47,686 nt of DNA from Burkholderiales bacterium RIFOXYD12_FULL_59_19 (GCA_001771065.1 MESQ01000062.1:1-47686); one strand, 5' to 3'; shown: positions 8,637-17,730, counted from the stretch's first letter. The notes: a model not told the origin generated them from the sequence alone. Program-made: numbers and translations.

Positions 8637-9505
8637 GCCTGGCTTTGGACCCACGCCAACGCGCCATGCTGCTGGAGATGGGGGTGCACGTGTGGCAACC
8701 GCCGACTGCCATGGCGCCCGAATCACACCCGCCTGACACCGCCAGCGCCAGCCCGCACACACCAAAGTCCAACGATGCCGTGCCCAGCAGCACCCCACCG
8801 GCGCGCCCTGTCGCCAAGGCCCCGATGCCACCCAGGCCACCGTCCCCGACCCTGGTGGGCGAACTAACCCAAGACATCAGCAGCATGGACTGGCCCGCCT
8901 TGACCGAGGCCATTGACCACTGCCAGGCCTGCGCCATGTGCCTGGGACGCCGTGCACCCAGCCTGGCCGCACCGCCGCTGGTCACGCCCTGTGACTGGCT
9001 TGTGGTAGGCGACCCGCCGGACGAGGCCCAGGAGCGTGTCGGCCAGCCTTTTGTGGATGAAACAGGTCTTCTGCTGGACAACATGTTGCGCGCGGTGGCA
9101 GTGCAGCGCTGGAACCACGAGAACAGCTCGGGTGCGGTGCCAGCGTCACGAGCCTATCTGACCCATGTGCTCAAGTGCCGTCCGGCCCTGATGCGCGCCC
9201 CCAGCGCCGCTGAACTGGGCACCTGCGCCCACTTTCTACGCCGTGAAATCGCCCTGGTACAACCCAAAGTAATCCTCGCCATGGGACGTTTTGCCATGCA
9301 GTTGCTGCTCAGCGAAACCCCGCCCGAACAGGCCAGGCTGCCGCTGGGCAAATTGCGCGGCCAGGTCTGGCGCTTTGCCGACGTGCCGGTGGTGGTGACC
9401 TACCCCCCGGCCTACCTGTTACGCAATGGCCCGGACAAGGCCCGCGCCTGGGCCGACCTGTGCCTGGCCCGTACAGTGGCTGGCGGTAGTCTGACCAGCC
9501 CGTAA
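8633..9505 (+). CDS. Uracil-DNA glycosylase superfamily protein (type 4-like, atypical motifs)
   Basis: This 290-residue protein resembles family 4 uracil-DNA glycosylases, which remove uracil from DNA and hold a 4Fe-4S cluster. Four candidate cluster cysteines are present: the CxxC pair in HCQACAMC (near 97-103), one in THVLKCRP (near 180) and one in LGTCAHFL (near 200). An extra variable stretch, rich in Pro and Ala, covers about residues 15-85. Two catalytic motifs differ from the family consensus. Motif 1 reads GDPPDEAQERVGQPF instead of GEAPGxxED-GxPF, and motif 2 reads TYPPAYLLRN with Pro at about residue 258 where the conserved His is expected. It may be inactive or changed in specificity. 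Coupled to rimI by a 4-base overlap; argS begins 9 bases after its stop. Confidence 0.82.
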   Translation: MSLALDPRQRAMLLEMGVHVWQPPTAMAPESHPPDTASASPHTPKSNDAVPSSTPPARPVAKAPMPPRPPSPTLVGELTQDISSMDWPALTEAIDHCQACAMCLGRRAPSLAAPPLVTPCDWLVVGDPPDEAQERVGQPFVDETGLLLDNMLRAVAVQRWNHENSSGAVPASRAYLTHVLKCRPALMRAPSAAELGTCAHFLRREIALVQPKVILAMGRFAMQLLLSETPPEQARLPLGKLRGQVWRFADVPVVVTYPPAYLLRNGPDKARAWADLCLARTVAGGSLTSP

Positions 9506-9514
9506 AATCCGGGC

Positions 9515-11212
9515 ATGTTGATCGTTAAAACCCAATTACTTGACGCCCTGCGTGCCACGCTGGAAGATATTCAGCCCGGTGCCGGTGCCAAAGCCGCATT
9601 CGAGTCACCCAAAGTGGCCGCACACGGCGACCTGGCCACCACGGCCGCCATGCAGCTGGCCAAGCCGCTCAAACAAAACCCGCGGCAACTGGCCGAGAGC
9701 CTGTGCGCCGTGCTGCGCACCACGCTGCCCTACCAGACCTGGGTGGCGTCGCTCGACATTGCCGGGCCCGGCTTCATCAACATCAAGCTCAAACCCGCGG
9801 CCAAGCAGGAGGTGGTGCGCTCGGTGTTGTTACAAGGCGAGCGTTATGGCGCCCAGCCAGACAACGGCCAACGCATGCTGGTCGAATTTGTCTCGGCCAA
9901 CCCAACCGGGCCACTCCATGTCGGCCATGGCCGCCAGGCGGCGCTGGGCGACGCCATTTGCAACCTGTTTGACAGCCAGGGCTGGCTGGTTTACCGCGAG
10001 TTTTATTACAACGACGCCGGTGTCCAGATTGGCACGCTGGCCACCAGTACACAATTACGCACCCAGGGTTTCAAGCCGGGCGACGCCTGCTGGCCCACCG
10101 ACCCCAACAACCCTGCAGCCAAGAACTTTTACAACGGCGAGTACATCGCCGACATTGCGGCCGATTTCCTGGCCCAAAAGACGGTCACCTCGGACGACCG
10201 CGCCTTCACCGCGTCTGGGGATGCCACCGACCTCGACAGCATCCGCCAGTTTGCCGTGGCTTATTTGCGCCACGAGCAAGACCTCGACCTGTCGGCATTT
10301 GCCGTCAAATTTGACAACTATTACCTGGAAAGCAGCCTCTACACCAGCGGCAAGGTTGATGCCACGGTCAAGCGTTTGGTAGAGGCCGGCAAGACCTACG
10401 AGCAGGACGGTGCGCTCTGGCTCAAGTCCACCGACTACGGCGACGACAAAGACCGCGTCATGCGCAAACAGGACGGCACCTACACCTATTTTGTGCCCGA
10501 CGTGGCCTACCACATCAGTAAGTGGGAGCGCGGCTTCCAGAAGGTCATCAACATCCAGGGTACCGACCACCACGGCACCATTGCCCGCGTGCGTGCCGGC
10601 TTGCAAGCGGCCAACGTGGGCATTCCGCAAGGATTCCCCGACTACGTGTTACACACCATGGTGCGGGTGGTCAAGGGTGGCCAGGAGGTCAAGATCAGTA
10701 AGCGCGCCGGCAGTTACGTGACGCTGCGGGATTTGATCGAATGGACCAGCAAGGACGCGGTGCGCTTCTTTTTGCTGAGCCGCAAGCCCGACACCGAATA
10801 CACCTTTGATGTGGACCTGGCGGTGACCAAAAACAACGACAACCCGGTCTATTACGTGCAGTACGCCCATGCCCGCATCTGCTCGGTGCTGGCCAGTTGG
10901 GGCGGTGATGTGACCAGACTGTGCCACGCGGATGTATCACCGCTGCAAAGCCAGCAGGCGCTGGCCCTGATGCTGCTGCTGGCCAAATACCCCGACATGT
11001 TGACGGCCGCCGCCGAAGGTTTTGCACCCCATGACGTCACGTTTTACTTGCGTGAGCTGGCCGCCTGCTACCACAGCTACTACGATGCCGAACGCATTTT
11101 GGTTGACGATGAAGCACTCAAGCTGGCCCGGCTGGCGCTGGTCGCCGCCACCGCTCAGGTGTTGCGCAATGGTCTGGCGGTGCTGGGTGTCAGCGCACCA
11201 GAAAAAATGTGA
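9515..11212 (+). CDS. argS: Arginine--tRNA ligase
   Basis: ArgS charges tRNA-Arg with arginine using ATP in the cytoplasm. The 565-residue class I synthetase has the N-terminal Add1 domain (about 1-110). Its HIGH-type motif is in [20 protein letters not shown] near 128-147, the KMSKS-equivalent is [11 protein letters not shown] near 392-402, and an anticodon-binding alpha-helical domain (DALR type) fills the last 130 residues, beginning around [12 protein letters not shown] 9515 gives the family-standard N-terminus. It lies 9 bases after the glycosylase gene and its stop is close to the SPOR protein gene, so the five genes from tsaB may share transcription. Confidence 0.97.
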   Translation: MLIVKTQLLDALRATLEDIQPGAGAKAAFESPKVAAHGDLATTAAMQLAKPLKQNPRQLAESLCAVLRTTLPYQTWVASLDIAGPGFINIKLKPAAKQEVVRSVLLQGERYGAQPDNGQRMLVEFVSANPTGPLHVGHGRQAALGDAICNLFDSQGWLVYREFYYNDAGVQIGTLATSTQLRTQGFKPGDACWPTDPNNPAAKNFYNGEYIADIAADFLAQKTVTSDDRAFTASGDATDLDSIRQFAVAYLRHEQDLDLSAFAVKFDNYYLESSLYTSGKVDATVKRLVEAGKTYEQDGALWLKSTDYGDDKDRVMRKQDGTYTYFVPDVAYHISKWERGFQKVINIQGTDHHGTIARVRAGLQAANVGIPQGFPDYVLHTMVRVVKGGQEVKISKRAGSYVTLRDLIEWTSKDAVRFFLLSRKPDTEYTFDVDLAVTKNNDNPVYYVQYAHARICSVLASWGGDVTRLCHADVSPLQSQQALALMLLLAKYPDMLTAAAEGFAPHDVTFYLRELAACYHSYYDAERILVDDEALKLARLALVAATAQVLRNGLAVLGVSAPEKM

Positions 11213-11250
11213 GTCTGGATTCACGTCTCAAAAACAAGCAAAGACAAGTC

Positions 11251-11847
11251 ATGAAACAACAACGCGGCAGCACCCTTGTGGGTTTTATCCTCGGCCTTTT
11301 AGTTGGGCTGGGCCTGGCCCTGGCGGTGGCGGTGTATGTAACCAAAGTGCCCATCCTGTTTTTTAACAAGGCCGCCAGCCGCAACGCCGACCAGGATGCC
11401 AACGAGTTTGAAAAAAACAAGGATTGGGATCCGAATGCGCCGCTTTACGGCAAAAATCCGGCCAAGCCCGTCGTCCCGGCCTTGGCTACCAGCGCGCCTG
11501 TCAGCACCAACACCGAGAACAAACCGGCGGTTACTGCGGACCCGCTGGGTGATCTGGTCAAGGCCCACACCCCCGGCAGTGCTGCGCCGGTCGCCGCCAG
11601 CAACACAGATGCCTTCACCTATTTCGTCCAGGTTGGCGCCTACCGTACGCCCGAAGACGCCGAAGCCCAGCGCGCCAAATTGTCATTGGGCGGCATTGAG
11701 ACCAGAATTTCCGAACGAGAACAGACCGGGCGCAAGGTCTACCGGGTACGTGTGGGCCCGTTTGAAAAACGCGAAGAGGCTGACACGACCATCACCAAAC
11801 TCAAGGCCGCCGGCGTCGACACCGCACTGGTGCGTGTGCAACGCTGA
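11251..11847 (+). CDS. SPOR domain-containing protein (FtsN-like)
   Basis: A 198-residue inner-membrane protein with a short cytoplasmic tail, one transmembrane helix (about residues 7-28, GSTLVGFILGLLVGLGLALAV split here by family logic), a Pro/Ala-rich periplasmic linker, and a C-terminal SPOR domain (about 120-196). The domain carries the usual YFVQVGAYRTPEDAE start and VYRVRVGPFEKREEAD repeat. SPOR domains bind denuded septal peptidoglycan, so a role at the division site is likely; the architecture resembles FtsN. I chose ATG 11251; a GTG at 11209 overlapping the argS stop would add 14 hydrophilic residues. It follows argS directly, an arrangement I recall as common in Burkholderiales. 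Confidence 0.85.
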   Translation: MKQQRGSTLVGFILGLLVGLGLALAVAVYVTKVPILFFNKAASRNADQDANEFEKNKDWDPNAPLYGKNPAKPVVPALATSAPVSTNTENKPAVTADPLGDLVKAHTPGSAAPVAASNTDAFTYFVQVGAYRTPEDAEAQRAKLSLGGIETRISEREQTGRKVYRVRVGPFEKREEADTTITKLKAAGVDTALVRVQR

Positions 11848-11906
11848 ACTTTGTTGCAGATGATCACTCTCACGACACCTCACCCTACCCGTCAGGAGAA
11901 CACATC

Positions 11907-12560
11907 TTGCAACGTCGCGCCTTTGTCACCCGCCATGGATCGCTGATCCTCAGTACCACCCTCTTGTCTCCTGCGCTGGCATTGGCGCAAGCCAAAGCAC
12001 CGCTTGCCGGTACCGACTTCATGGCGCTGGATCGCCCGGCCCCGGTCGAGACCCCCGCTGGCAAGATCGAGCTACTTGAGTTTTTTTGGTACAGCTGCCC
12101 GCACTGCAATGCGTTTGAGCCCGTGCTGTCGGCGTGGGTCCAGCAATTGCCCAAAGATGTCGTTTTCAAACGGGTTCCTGTCAATTTTCGTGATGGGTTT
12201 GAGCCGCAACAGCGCCTGTTCTATGCACTGGAAGCGCTGAACTTGCTTGACACATTACACACACGCGTTTTTGCCGCCATTCACGTCGAAAAGCAAAACC
12301 TGAGCCAGGCGGTGGCCATCACCGACTGGGTGGTCAAACAAGGCGTTGACCGTGCCCGGTTTGTGGAACAGTTCAATTCTTTTTCTGTCTCTGCCAAAGC
12401 CAAACGCGCCAAGCAACTGCAAGAAGCTTACAAAGTCGATGGTGTACCCGCGCTGGGGATTGCGGGCCGTTATTACACCGATGGCGCCCTGGCCCAAAGT
12501 ATGAATCGGGTGCTGCAGGTCACAGACTACCTGATCGACCAGATCCGCCGCCAGCCCTAA
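11907..12560 (+). CDS. dsbA: Thiol:disulfide interchange protein DsbA
   Basis: DsbA introduces disulfide bonds into periplasmic proteins. The 217-residue precursor has an N-terminal signal (about 1-30, ending ALALAQA) and a thioredoxin fold with an inserted helical domain. The active site CPHC is at residues 64-67, in EFFWYSCPHCNAFEP. The cis-Pro loop is VDGVPALGIAGRYY near 174-187. The start codon is TTG at 11907: AGGAGA lies 7-10 bases upstream and no in-frame ATG gives a signal peptide, so the TTG start is well supported. It stands between the SPOR protein and lptA, with about 100 bases to the latter. Confidence 0.93.
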   Translation: MQRRAFVTRHGSLILSTTLLSPALALAQAKAPLAGTDFMALDRPAPVETPAGKIELLEFFWYSCPHCNAFEPVLSAWVQQLPKDVVFKRVPVNFRDGFEPQQRLFYALEALNLLDTLHTRVFAAIHVEKQNLSQAVAITDWVVKQGVDRARFVEQFNSFSVSAKAKRAKQLQEAYKVDGVPALGIAGRYYTDGALAQSMNRVLQVTDYLIDQIRRQP

Positions 12561-12666
12561 GCGCAGCGCCAGGCGGCAACAGCCTGGCTCAATTGGGCAA
12601 CGTTGCGGTTTTAAGCAACTCTGCCCGCTACAATCTTGCCACCTCTTACGCAAGATTCATGCCTTT

Positions 12667-13299
12667 ATGATGCCGTCCTTTCCTTCCTGGTTTCTAACCT
12701 GTCTGCTGGCTCTGCCCGCCTGGACGGTGCACGCGGAAAAGGCAGATCGAGACAAACCCATGAACGTCGAGGCCGATGCCCTGCGTTATGACGATGCCAG
12801 GAAGCTCAGCCTGTTCACCGGTCAGGTGGTCTTGACCAAAGGCACCATCCTGATTCGTGGTGCCACCGTAGAAATCCGCCAGGATGACCAAGGCTACCAA
12901 TATGGCGTGGTCAAGGCAGAACCAGGCAAGCTGGCTTATTTCAGGCAGAAACGCGAAGGTGTAGACGAAACCATTGAGGGCGAAGGCGACACCATTGACT
13001 ACGATGGCCGGCTGGACACCGTCAAATTCATTGGCCAGGCCCAGTTGCGTCGTTACCAGGGCGCAAAACTCAACGACGAGTTCAACGCCGGCCTGATCGT
13101 TTACAACAATTTAACCGATGTTTTTACACTGGACGGCGCACCCGCCGTGGGCGCGCCTGGCAGCACCGGACAACCCGGCGCACCAGCAGGCCGGGTGCGT
13201 GCCATGTTGACACCCAAGTCTGACCCGGCGCTCGCGCCCGCACCTGCGACGTCCACGCCGATGCGCAGCAGCCCCGAATTGAACGATGCCAAACGCTAA
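12667..13299 (+). CDS. lptA: Lipopolysaccharide transport periplasmic protein LptA
   Basis: LptA forms the periplasmic beta-jellyroll bridge that passes lipopolysaccharide from LptBFG-C to LptDE. The 210-residue precursor has a signal peptide of about 23 residues ending TVHA. An OstA/LptA domain follows (about 28-145) with the typical MNVEADALRYDDARKLSLFTGQV and Gly/Asp-rich repeats. A low-complexity Pro/Ala/Gly tail (about 155-200) is not part of the fold. The gene is 15 bases upstream of lptB, the usual pair. The frequent upstream partner lptC is not here; dsbA takes its place. Confidence 0.92.
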   Translation: MMPSFPSWFLTCLLALPAWTVHAEKADRDKPMNVEADALRYDDARKLSLFTGQVVLTKGTILIRGATVEIRQDDQGYQYGVVKAEPGKLAYFRQKREGVDETIEGEGDTIDYDGRLDTVKFIGQAQLRRYQGAKLNDEFNAGLIVYNNLTDVFTLDGAPAVGAPGSTGQPGAPAGRVRAMLTPKSDPALAPAPATSTPMRSSPELNDAKR

Positions 13300-13314
13300 C
13301 CCGGTCGCGTTGCC

Positions 13315-14088
13315 ATGACCACACCACTGCCTGCCGCCACCCCGCTTGAGAGTCGCCTTGAAGCGCATCATCTGCAAAAATTTTATGGCAGCCGCAAGGT
13401 GGTCAAGGACGTGTCACTGACCGTGCGTAAAGGTGAAGTGGTGGGCTTGTTGGGCCCCAACGGTGCCGGTAAAACCACCTCGTTTTACATGATTGTCGGC
13501 TTGGTGCGCGCCACGGCTGGCGACATCACCATTGACGGCCAGTCCATCGAACACATGCCGATTCACCTACGCGCACGACTGGGCTTGAGTTATTTGCCGC
13601 AAGAGGCCTCCATTTTCCGCAAGCTCAACGTGGCTGACAACGTGCGCGCGGTGCTGGAATTGCAACACGATGCACAAGGCAAAGCCCTCACTGGGACCGA
13701 AATTGAAAAGCGCCTGACCGGCTTGCTGCAGGACTTGCGGGTTGACCATTTGCGTGACTCGTCCGCCCTGTCCCTGTCCGGCGGTGAACGCCGACGGGTT
13801 GAGATTGCCCGCGCCCTGGCCACCCAGCCCCGCTTTATCCTGCTTGACGAACCCTTTGCCGGCATTGACCCCATTGCCGTGATCGAAATCCAGCGCATCA
13901 TCTCTTTCCTGAAGAATCGGGGCATCGGCGTGCTGATCACCGACCACAATGTGCGCGAAACCCTGGGTATTTGCGACCACGCCTACATCATCAGCGACGG
14001 CAGCGTGCTGGCCGAAGGAACCCCCGCCGAGATCATCAACAACGTTGATGTGCGACGGGTGTACCTGGGCGAACACTTCAGAATGTGA
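13315..14088 (+). CDS. lptB: LPS export ABC transporter ATP-binding protein LptB
   Basis: LptB is the cytoplasmic ATPase of the LptBFG transporter that extracts lipopolysaccharide from the inner membrane. The 257-residue protein has Walker [14 protein letters not shown] near 48-60, the LptB-specific [15 protein letters not shown]-loop, signature [15 protein letters not shown] near 155-169, Walker [14 protein letters not shown] near 178-190 and the H-loop [10 protein letters not shown]. The extra N-terminal 15 residues before the ABC core are variable. It follows lptA by 15 bases and is separated from rpoN, its usual downstream neighbour, by a tandem repeat tract. Confidence 0.96.
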   Translation: MTTPLPAATPLESRLEAHHLQKFYGSRKVVKDVSLTVRKGEVVGLLGPNGAGKTTSFYMIVGLVRATAGDITIDGQSIEHMPIHLRARLGLSYLPQEASIFRKLNVADNVRAVLELQHDAQGKALTGTEIEKRLTGLLQDLRVDHLRDSSALSLSGGERRRVEIARALATQPRFILLDEPFAGIDPIAVIEIQRIISFLKNRGIGVLITDHNVRETLGICDHAYIISDGSVLAEGTPAEIINNVDVRRVYLGEHFRM

Positions 14089-14100
14089 AGATGGCCCCCA

Positions 14101-14385
14101 CGCTTGTCACTTCGTGTACTACGCTGCCCCCCGAGGGGGCCATGCCTTGCTTGGGGCGGCCCGGCGCTGCGGCAGAGACATCCCCCACGCTTGTCACTTC
14201 GTGTACTACGCTGCCCCCCGAGGGGGCCATGCCCTGCTTGGGGCGGCCCGGCGCTGCGGCAGAGACATCCCCCACGCTTGTCACTTCGTGTACTACGCTG
14301 CCCCCCGAGGGGGCCATGCCTTGCTTGGGGCGACCCGGCGCTGCGGCAGAGGCATCCCCCACGCTTGTCACTTCGTGTACTGCGC
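14101..14385. repeat. 87-bp tandem repeat, three full copies plus a partial fourth
   Basis: Units begin at 14101, 14188, 14275 and 14362, each with CGCTTGTCACTTCGTGTACT; the first three are full 87-bp copies and the fourth stops after about 24 bases, just before the rpoN start codon. Copies differ at only a few bases, so the expansion is recent. Each full unit contains the palindrome GCCCCCCGAGGGGGC and a GC-rich second half ending CTGCGGCAGA. Because 87 is divisible by three and the unit has few stops, long open frames run through it on both strands; these are artefacts. Similar extragenic repeats are, from memory, common in Comamonadaceae. Confidence 0.95.
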
Positions 14386-14389
14386 GCCC

Positions 14390-15973
14390 ATGAAACAGGG
14401 TCTTTCCTTACGCACGTCGCAGCATCTGGCGCTCACACCGCAGTTGCAGCAATCCATTCGTTTGCTGCAACTCTCCACGCTTGAGCTCAGCGGCGAAGTG
14501 GACCAGATGCTCGACGAGAACCCGTTCCTGGAACGCTCGGAGGAAGAGGCAGAACGCGAATCCTTTGGCCTGGCGCAAGCGGATACCGCCATCAGCCGCG
14601 ACGACCGCGAACAGGAGTCTGCCGCCTATACCGGTGCCGATGACAACTACACATCCAGAGTCAGTTCCGAGGCGGCGTCCGAAGAGCCTGTCACGTCGAT
14701 GGAAGAAGCCCCAAGTTGGGACGGCGATGGCAGCGTCAGCATGAGCCCGGACGACAGCGAATGGGGCGGCGAGGCACGCGCACACGGCAACAACCTCAGC
14801 GGTGACGACGAGCTGGACGCCACCGAGCTGGCGCGCAGCCAGGAGTCATTGCAAAGCTTTTTGCAGCGCCAGGCACTGTCGCTGCGCCTGAGCACCGAAG
14901 ACCGTGCCGCACTTTATTTTTTAATCGAGTCACTCAATGACGACGGTTATCTAGAAGACGACCTGACCGATCTGGCACGCGGCCTGGCCGGTGACGACGC
15001 CGAGCAGGTCGAGGACCTGGTGCACCACTTCACCGTGGGCTTAGGCCTGCTGCAAAGCCTGGAGCCTGCCGGTGTGGGCGCCCGGGGTCTGGCCGAATGC
15101 CTGCGGCTGCAATTGCAGGCACTCAAGCCCAACCCGGCATTCGATGCCGACACGGTACAGGTGGCCTTGCGCATTTGCACCCAGCCCATGGACTTGCTGG
15201 CCCGGCGCGACATCAAGCACCTGATGCCCCTGTGTGATGCCAGCGATGAGCAGGTGCGCGCCGCCATTGCCCTGATCGGCCGCCTGGAGCCCAAGCCCGG
15301 CCGCCGCTTTGTTGATGTGGAACGCAACATTGTGGTGCCCGATGTGCTGGTCACCGCCGTCGGGCAGGGCCCGATGGTGAAGTTTCTGGTGCGTCTGAAC
15401 CCCGAGGTCATGCCGCGCTTGCGCGTGCACGACATTTATGCCAACGCGCTCAAGGGCCACAAGGCCGTTGGCAGCGATGCCGCCAACTTTGCCGCGCTGC
15501 AGCAGCGTCTGCAGGAGGCGCGCTGGTTCATCAAAAATATCCAGCAGCGCTTTGACACCATCCTGCGCGTCAGCAGCGCCATCGTGGAACGTCAGAAAAG
15601 CTTTTTTGTGCACGGCGAACTGGCCATGCGGCCGCTGGTGCTGCGCGAAATTGCGGATGAGTTGGGCCTGCACGAGTCCACCATCAGCCGGGTCACCACC
15701 GCCAAATACATGGCAACACCGTTCGGCACCTTCGAACTCAAGTATTTCTTTGGTTCCGGACTGGGAACCGACTCGGGCGGCAACGCCTCCAGCACCGCAG
15801 TGCGCGCCCTGATCAAACAGTTCGTCGCCGCCGAAAGCCCGAAAAAACCACTAAGCGACAACCAGTTGTCCGACATGCTCAAAGAGCAAGGCATTGAATG
15901 CGCACGCCGCACCGTCGCCAAATACCGCGAAGGCCTGCGTATTGCGCCGGCTTCACTGAGGAAAGAATTGTGA
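14390..15973 (+). CDS. rpoN: RNA polymerase sigma-54 factor RpoN
   Basis: RpoN directs RNA polymerase to -24/-12 promoters that need AAA+ activators, commonly for nitrogen, motility and carbon genes. The 527-residue protein starts with the Q- and L-rich region I (LRTSQHLALTPQLQQSIRLL). An acidic region II follows (about 60-145), then the core-binding domain, the helix-turn-helix (ADELGLHESTISRVTTAKY near 423-441) and the RpoN box ARRTVAKYRE near 505-514. The ATG at 14390 gives the canonical N-terminus; an upstream open frame through the repeats is spurious. No Shine-Dalgarno-like purine run precedes this ATG because the partial fourth repeat occupies that position. Confidence 0.96.
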   Translation: MKQGLSLRTSQHLALTPQLQQSIRLLQLSTLELSGEVDQMLDENPFLERSEEEAERESFGLAQADTAISRDDREQESAAYTGADDNYTSRVSSEAASEEPVTSMEEAPSWDGDGSVSMSPDDSEWGGEARAHGNNLSGDDELDATELARSQESLQSFLQRQALSLRLSTEDRAALYFLIESLNDDGYLEDDLTDLARGLAGDDAEQVEDLVHHFTVGLGLLQSLEPAGVGARGLAECLRLQLQALKPNPAFDADTVQVALRICTQPMDLLARRDIKHLMPLCDASDEQVRAAIALIGRLEPKPGRRFVDVERNIVVPDVLVTAVGQGPMVKFLVRLNPEVMPRLRVHDIYANALKGHKAVGSDAANFAALQQRLQEARWFIKNIQQRFDTILRVSSAIVERQKSFFVHGELAMRPLVLREIADELGLHESTISRVTTAKYMATPFGTFELKYFFGSGLGTDSGGNASSTAVRALIKQFVAAESPKKPLSDNQLSDMLKEQGIECARRTVAKYREGLRIAPASLRKEL

Positions 15974-15982
15974 AACTTTGCG

Positions 15983-16020
15983 GGACAGACCAAGATTTGC
16001 GAAGCAAATTTTCTCTGTCC
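15983..16020. repeat. Hairpin between rpoN and the methyltransferase gene
   Basis: Nested complementary arms GGACAGA (15983-15989) / TCTGTCC (16014-16020) and ATTTGC (15995-16000) / GCAAAT (16004-16009) around a GAA loop make a strong imperfect hairpin. No T-run follows, so it is not a standard intrinsic terminator. It may be a REP-like extragenic palindrome or an mRNA processing or stability element. Confidence 0.6.
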
Positions 16021-16039
16021 TCAACTGATCAAAACATTT

Positions 16040-17329
16040 ATGCAACAGCTCCAACTCTTTCTCCCCTGCGCCGCCGGCGTTGAGGACTACCTAGCCACCG
16101 AAGTGCTGCGTATCACCGGCTTGCCGCCGGGCTGTATCACCAAACAACGCGGCGGCGTGGCGGTGCGCACCTCGCTGGCGCAAGCCATGCTGCTGAACCT
16201 GCACAGCCGCCTGGCCCAGCGCGTGCTGGTGCTGCTGAGTTACACCGAATACCGTGGCGAACAAGACCTGTACCGGGCCGCTTCCGAGGTGGCCTGGGAG
16301 CGCTGGTTCACCCCGAGCGAATCCATCAAGGTCGAGATCACCGCACAGCACAGCCCGCTAACGTCGCTGAACTTTGCCGCGCTCAAGATCAAGGACGCGG
16401 TGTGCGACCGCTTTCGTGCCGTGGCCAATGGTGTGCGCCCCGACGTCAGCACCCAGTGGCCCGACGTGCGTATTTACGGCCACCTGACCACCGACAGTTG
16501 TTCGCTGTACATCGACACCTCGGGTGAACCCCTGTTCAAACGCGGCTGGCGCGAAGACAAGGGCGACGCGCCCCTGAAAGAAACCCTGGCGGCCGCCATG
16601 CTGGCCGCCAGCGGCTGGTTTGACGGTGATGCCGACTTGCTGCCGCTGTATGACCCCTGTTGTGGCAGCGGCACCATCGTCATCGAAGCCGCCCAAATGG
16701 CCTGCAACATTGCAGCCGGCAGCCGTCGCCGTTTTGCCTTTGAAAAGTATGTGCCGTTTCAAAAGAAGGTGTGGGACACCATCAAGCAGGAAGCTGTAGA
16801 GGCCGAGGTGGTCCGATCACCCGACCAAAAACCCATCATCTTTGGCAGCGACGTGGCGCACCGCATGGTCGATTTTGCGCAGCGCAACGCGGCGCGCGCC
16901 GGCGTCGCCGACGTGATCGAGTTTCGCGGCGGCGATGCCTTGCAACGTATGCCCCCCATCGATGTCAGCACCACGGGCGGTGGCGTCATGGTGCTGAACC
17001 CGCCCTATGGCGAACGTATTGACGTGGGCGGTGTCGCCAAAAGTGGCCCACGCCCTCCAGGTGATGCGGGCGGTTTTGAAAATGAACCCAATGTGCCGCG
17101 CTTTGGTGCCCGTGAACTGCCGCAAACCGAGGGGGCAGGTGAATTCTTTAACCAACTGGCCAGCCACTGGAAGAAAAACTATTCGGGCTGGACCGCCTGG
17201 GTACTGACCCCCGACCTCAAACTGCCCGGCAAAATGCGACTCAAGGAAACCCGCCGTGTGCCAATGTGGAACGGCCCCATCGAATGCCGCCTGTTCCGCT
17301 TTGACATGGTGGCAGGGAGGATGGGGTGA
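16040..17329 (+). CDS. THUMP domain class I SAM-dependent RNA methyltransferase (RlmL N-terminal/YpsC type)
   Basis: This 429-residue enzyme probably methylates a guanine N2 or similar position of 23S rRNA, as RlmL does at G2445. It has an N-terminal ferredoxin-like region, a THUMP RNA-binding domain (about 45-160) and a Rossmann methyltransferase domain. The SAM-binding motif is LYDPCCGSGTIVIEAAQMA near 201-219 and the catalytic motif IV is VLNPPYGERI near 317-326, typical of N-methylation of bases. It lacks the second (RlmK-like) domain of E. coli RlmL, so it is a single-domain relative. Between residues 327 and 360 is a Gly/Pro-rich low-complexity insertion. It overlaps the following PIN gene by 4 bases. 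Confidence 0.88.
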   Translation: MQQLQLFLPCAAGVEDYLATEVLRITGLPPGCITKQRGGVAVRTSLAQAMLLNLHSRLAQRVLVLLSYTEYRGEQDLYRAASEVAWERWFTPSESIKVEITAQHSPLTSLNFAALKIKDAVCDRFRAVANGVRPDVSTQWPDVRIYGHLTTDSCSLYIDTSGEPLFKRGWREDKGDAPLKETLAAAMLAASGWFDGDADLLPLYDPCCGSGTIVIEAAQMACNIAAGSRRRFAFEKYVPFQKKVWDTIKQEAVEAEVVRSPDQKPIIFGSDVAHRMVDFAQRNAARAGVADVIEFRGGDALQRMPPIDVSTTGGGVMVLNPPYGERIDVGGVAKSGPRPPGDAGGFENEPNVPRFGARELPQTEGAGEFFNQLASHWKKNYSGWTAWVLTPDLKLPGKMRLKETRRVPMWNGPIECRLFRFDMVAGRMG

Positions 17330-17730
17330 GGGTGGTGCTCGACACCAACATCGTGCTCGACGCCTTTGTGTTTGACGACCCGGCCACACGCCCGCTCAAG
17401 TCGGCCCTGGCCGCACTTCAGCTTGAATGGATCGCCACCAAAGCCATGCGCGACGAGCTGGCTCGGGTGCTGTGCTACCCCAAAATCGTGCCGCGCATGG
17501 CCTTTTACCAGGTCACGGCAAGCCATGTCCTGGCCCAGTTCGACGGCCAGGCCACACTGGTGGATACCGCGCCCAAGGCCAAGGTCACCTGCCGCGACCC
17601 CGATGACCAGAAGTTCATTGACCTGGCAGTCAGCCACCAAGCCCTGCTGCTGAGCAAGGACCAGGCTGTGTTGTGCATGCACAAAAGGCTCTCCGGCCTG
17701 TCAGTCAAAGTGCAAAAAACTGTGCATTGA
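17326..17730 (+). CDS. PIN domain protein, putative toxin-type ribonuclease (COG1569-like)
   Basis: The 134-residue protein is a small PIN-fold protein of the group annotated as putative toxin of a toxin-antitoxin system. The N-terminal acidic motif VVLDTNIVLDAF (first Asp at residue 5) is present, and the second acidic cluster CRDPDDQKFIDLA lies near residues 87-99. Members usually cleave RNA with Mg2+ or Mn2+. The start is GTG at 17326, overlapping the methyltransferase stop by 4 bases (GTGA), so it is translationally coupled to an RNA methyltransferase. No antitoxin-like small gene is seen on either side, which argues for an orphan or a housekeeping nuclease. Confidence 0.8.
   Translation: MRVVLDTNIVLDAFVFDDPATRPLKSALAALQLEWIATKAMRDELARVLCYPKIVPRMAFYQVTASHVLAQFDGQATLVDTAPKAKVTCRDPDDQKFIDLAVSHQALLLSKDQAVLCMHKRLSGLSVKVQKTVH

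Noticed and set aside
14101..14385. CRISPR array
   Set aside because: Units are directly tandem with no unique spacers and no cas genes are present.
14085..14484. Long open frames through the 87-bp repeats on both strands, including an N-terminal extension of RpoN
   Set aside because: Repeat length is a multiple of three and the unit lacks stops, so open frames arise in several frames at once; the amino acid runs are periodic and match no family.
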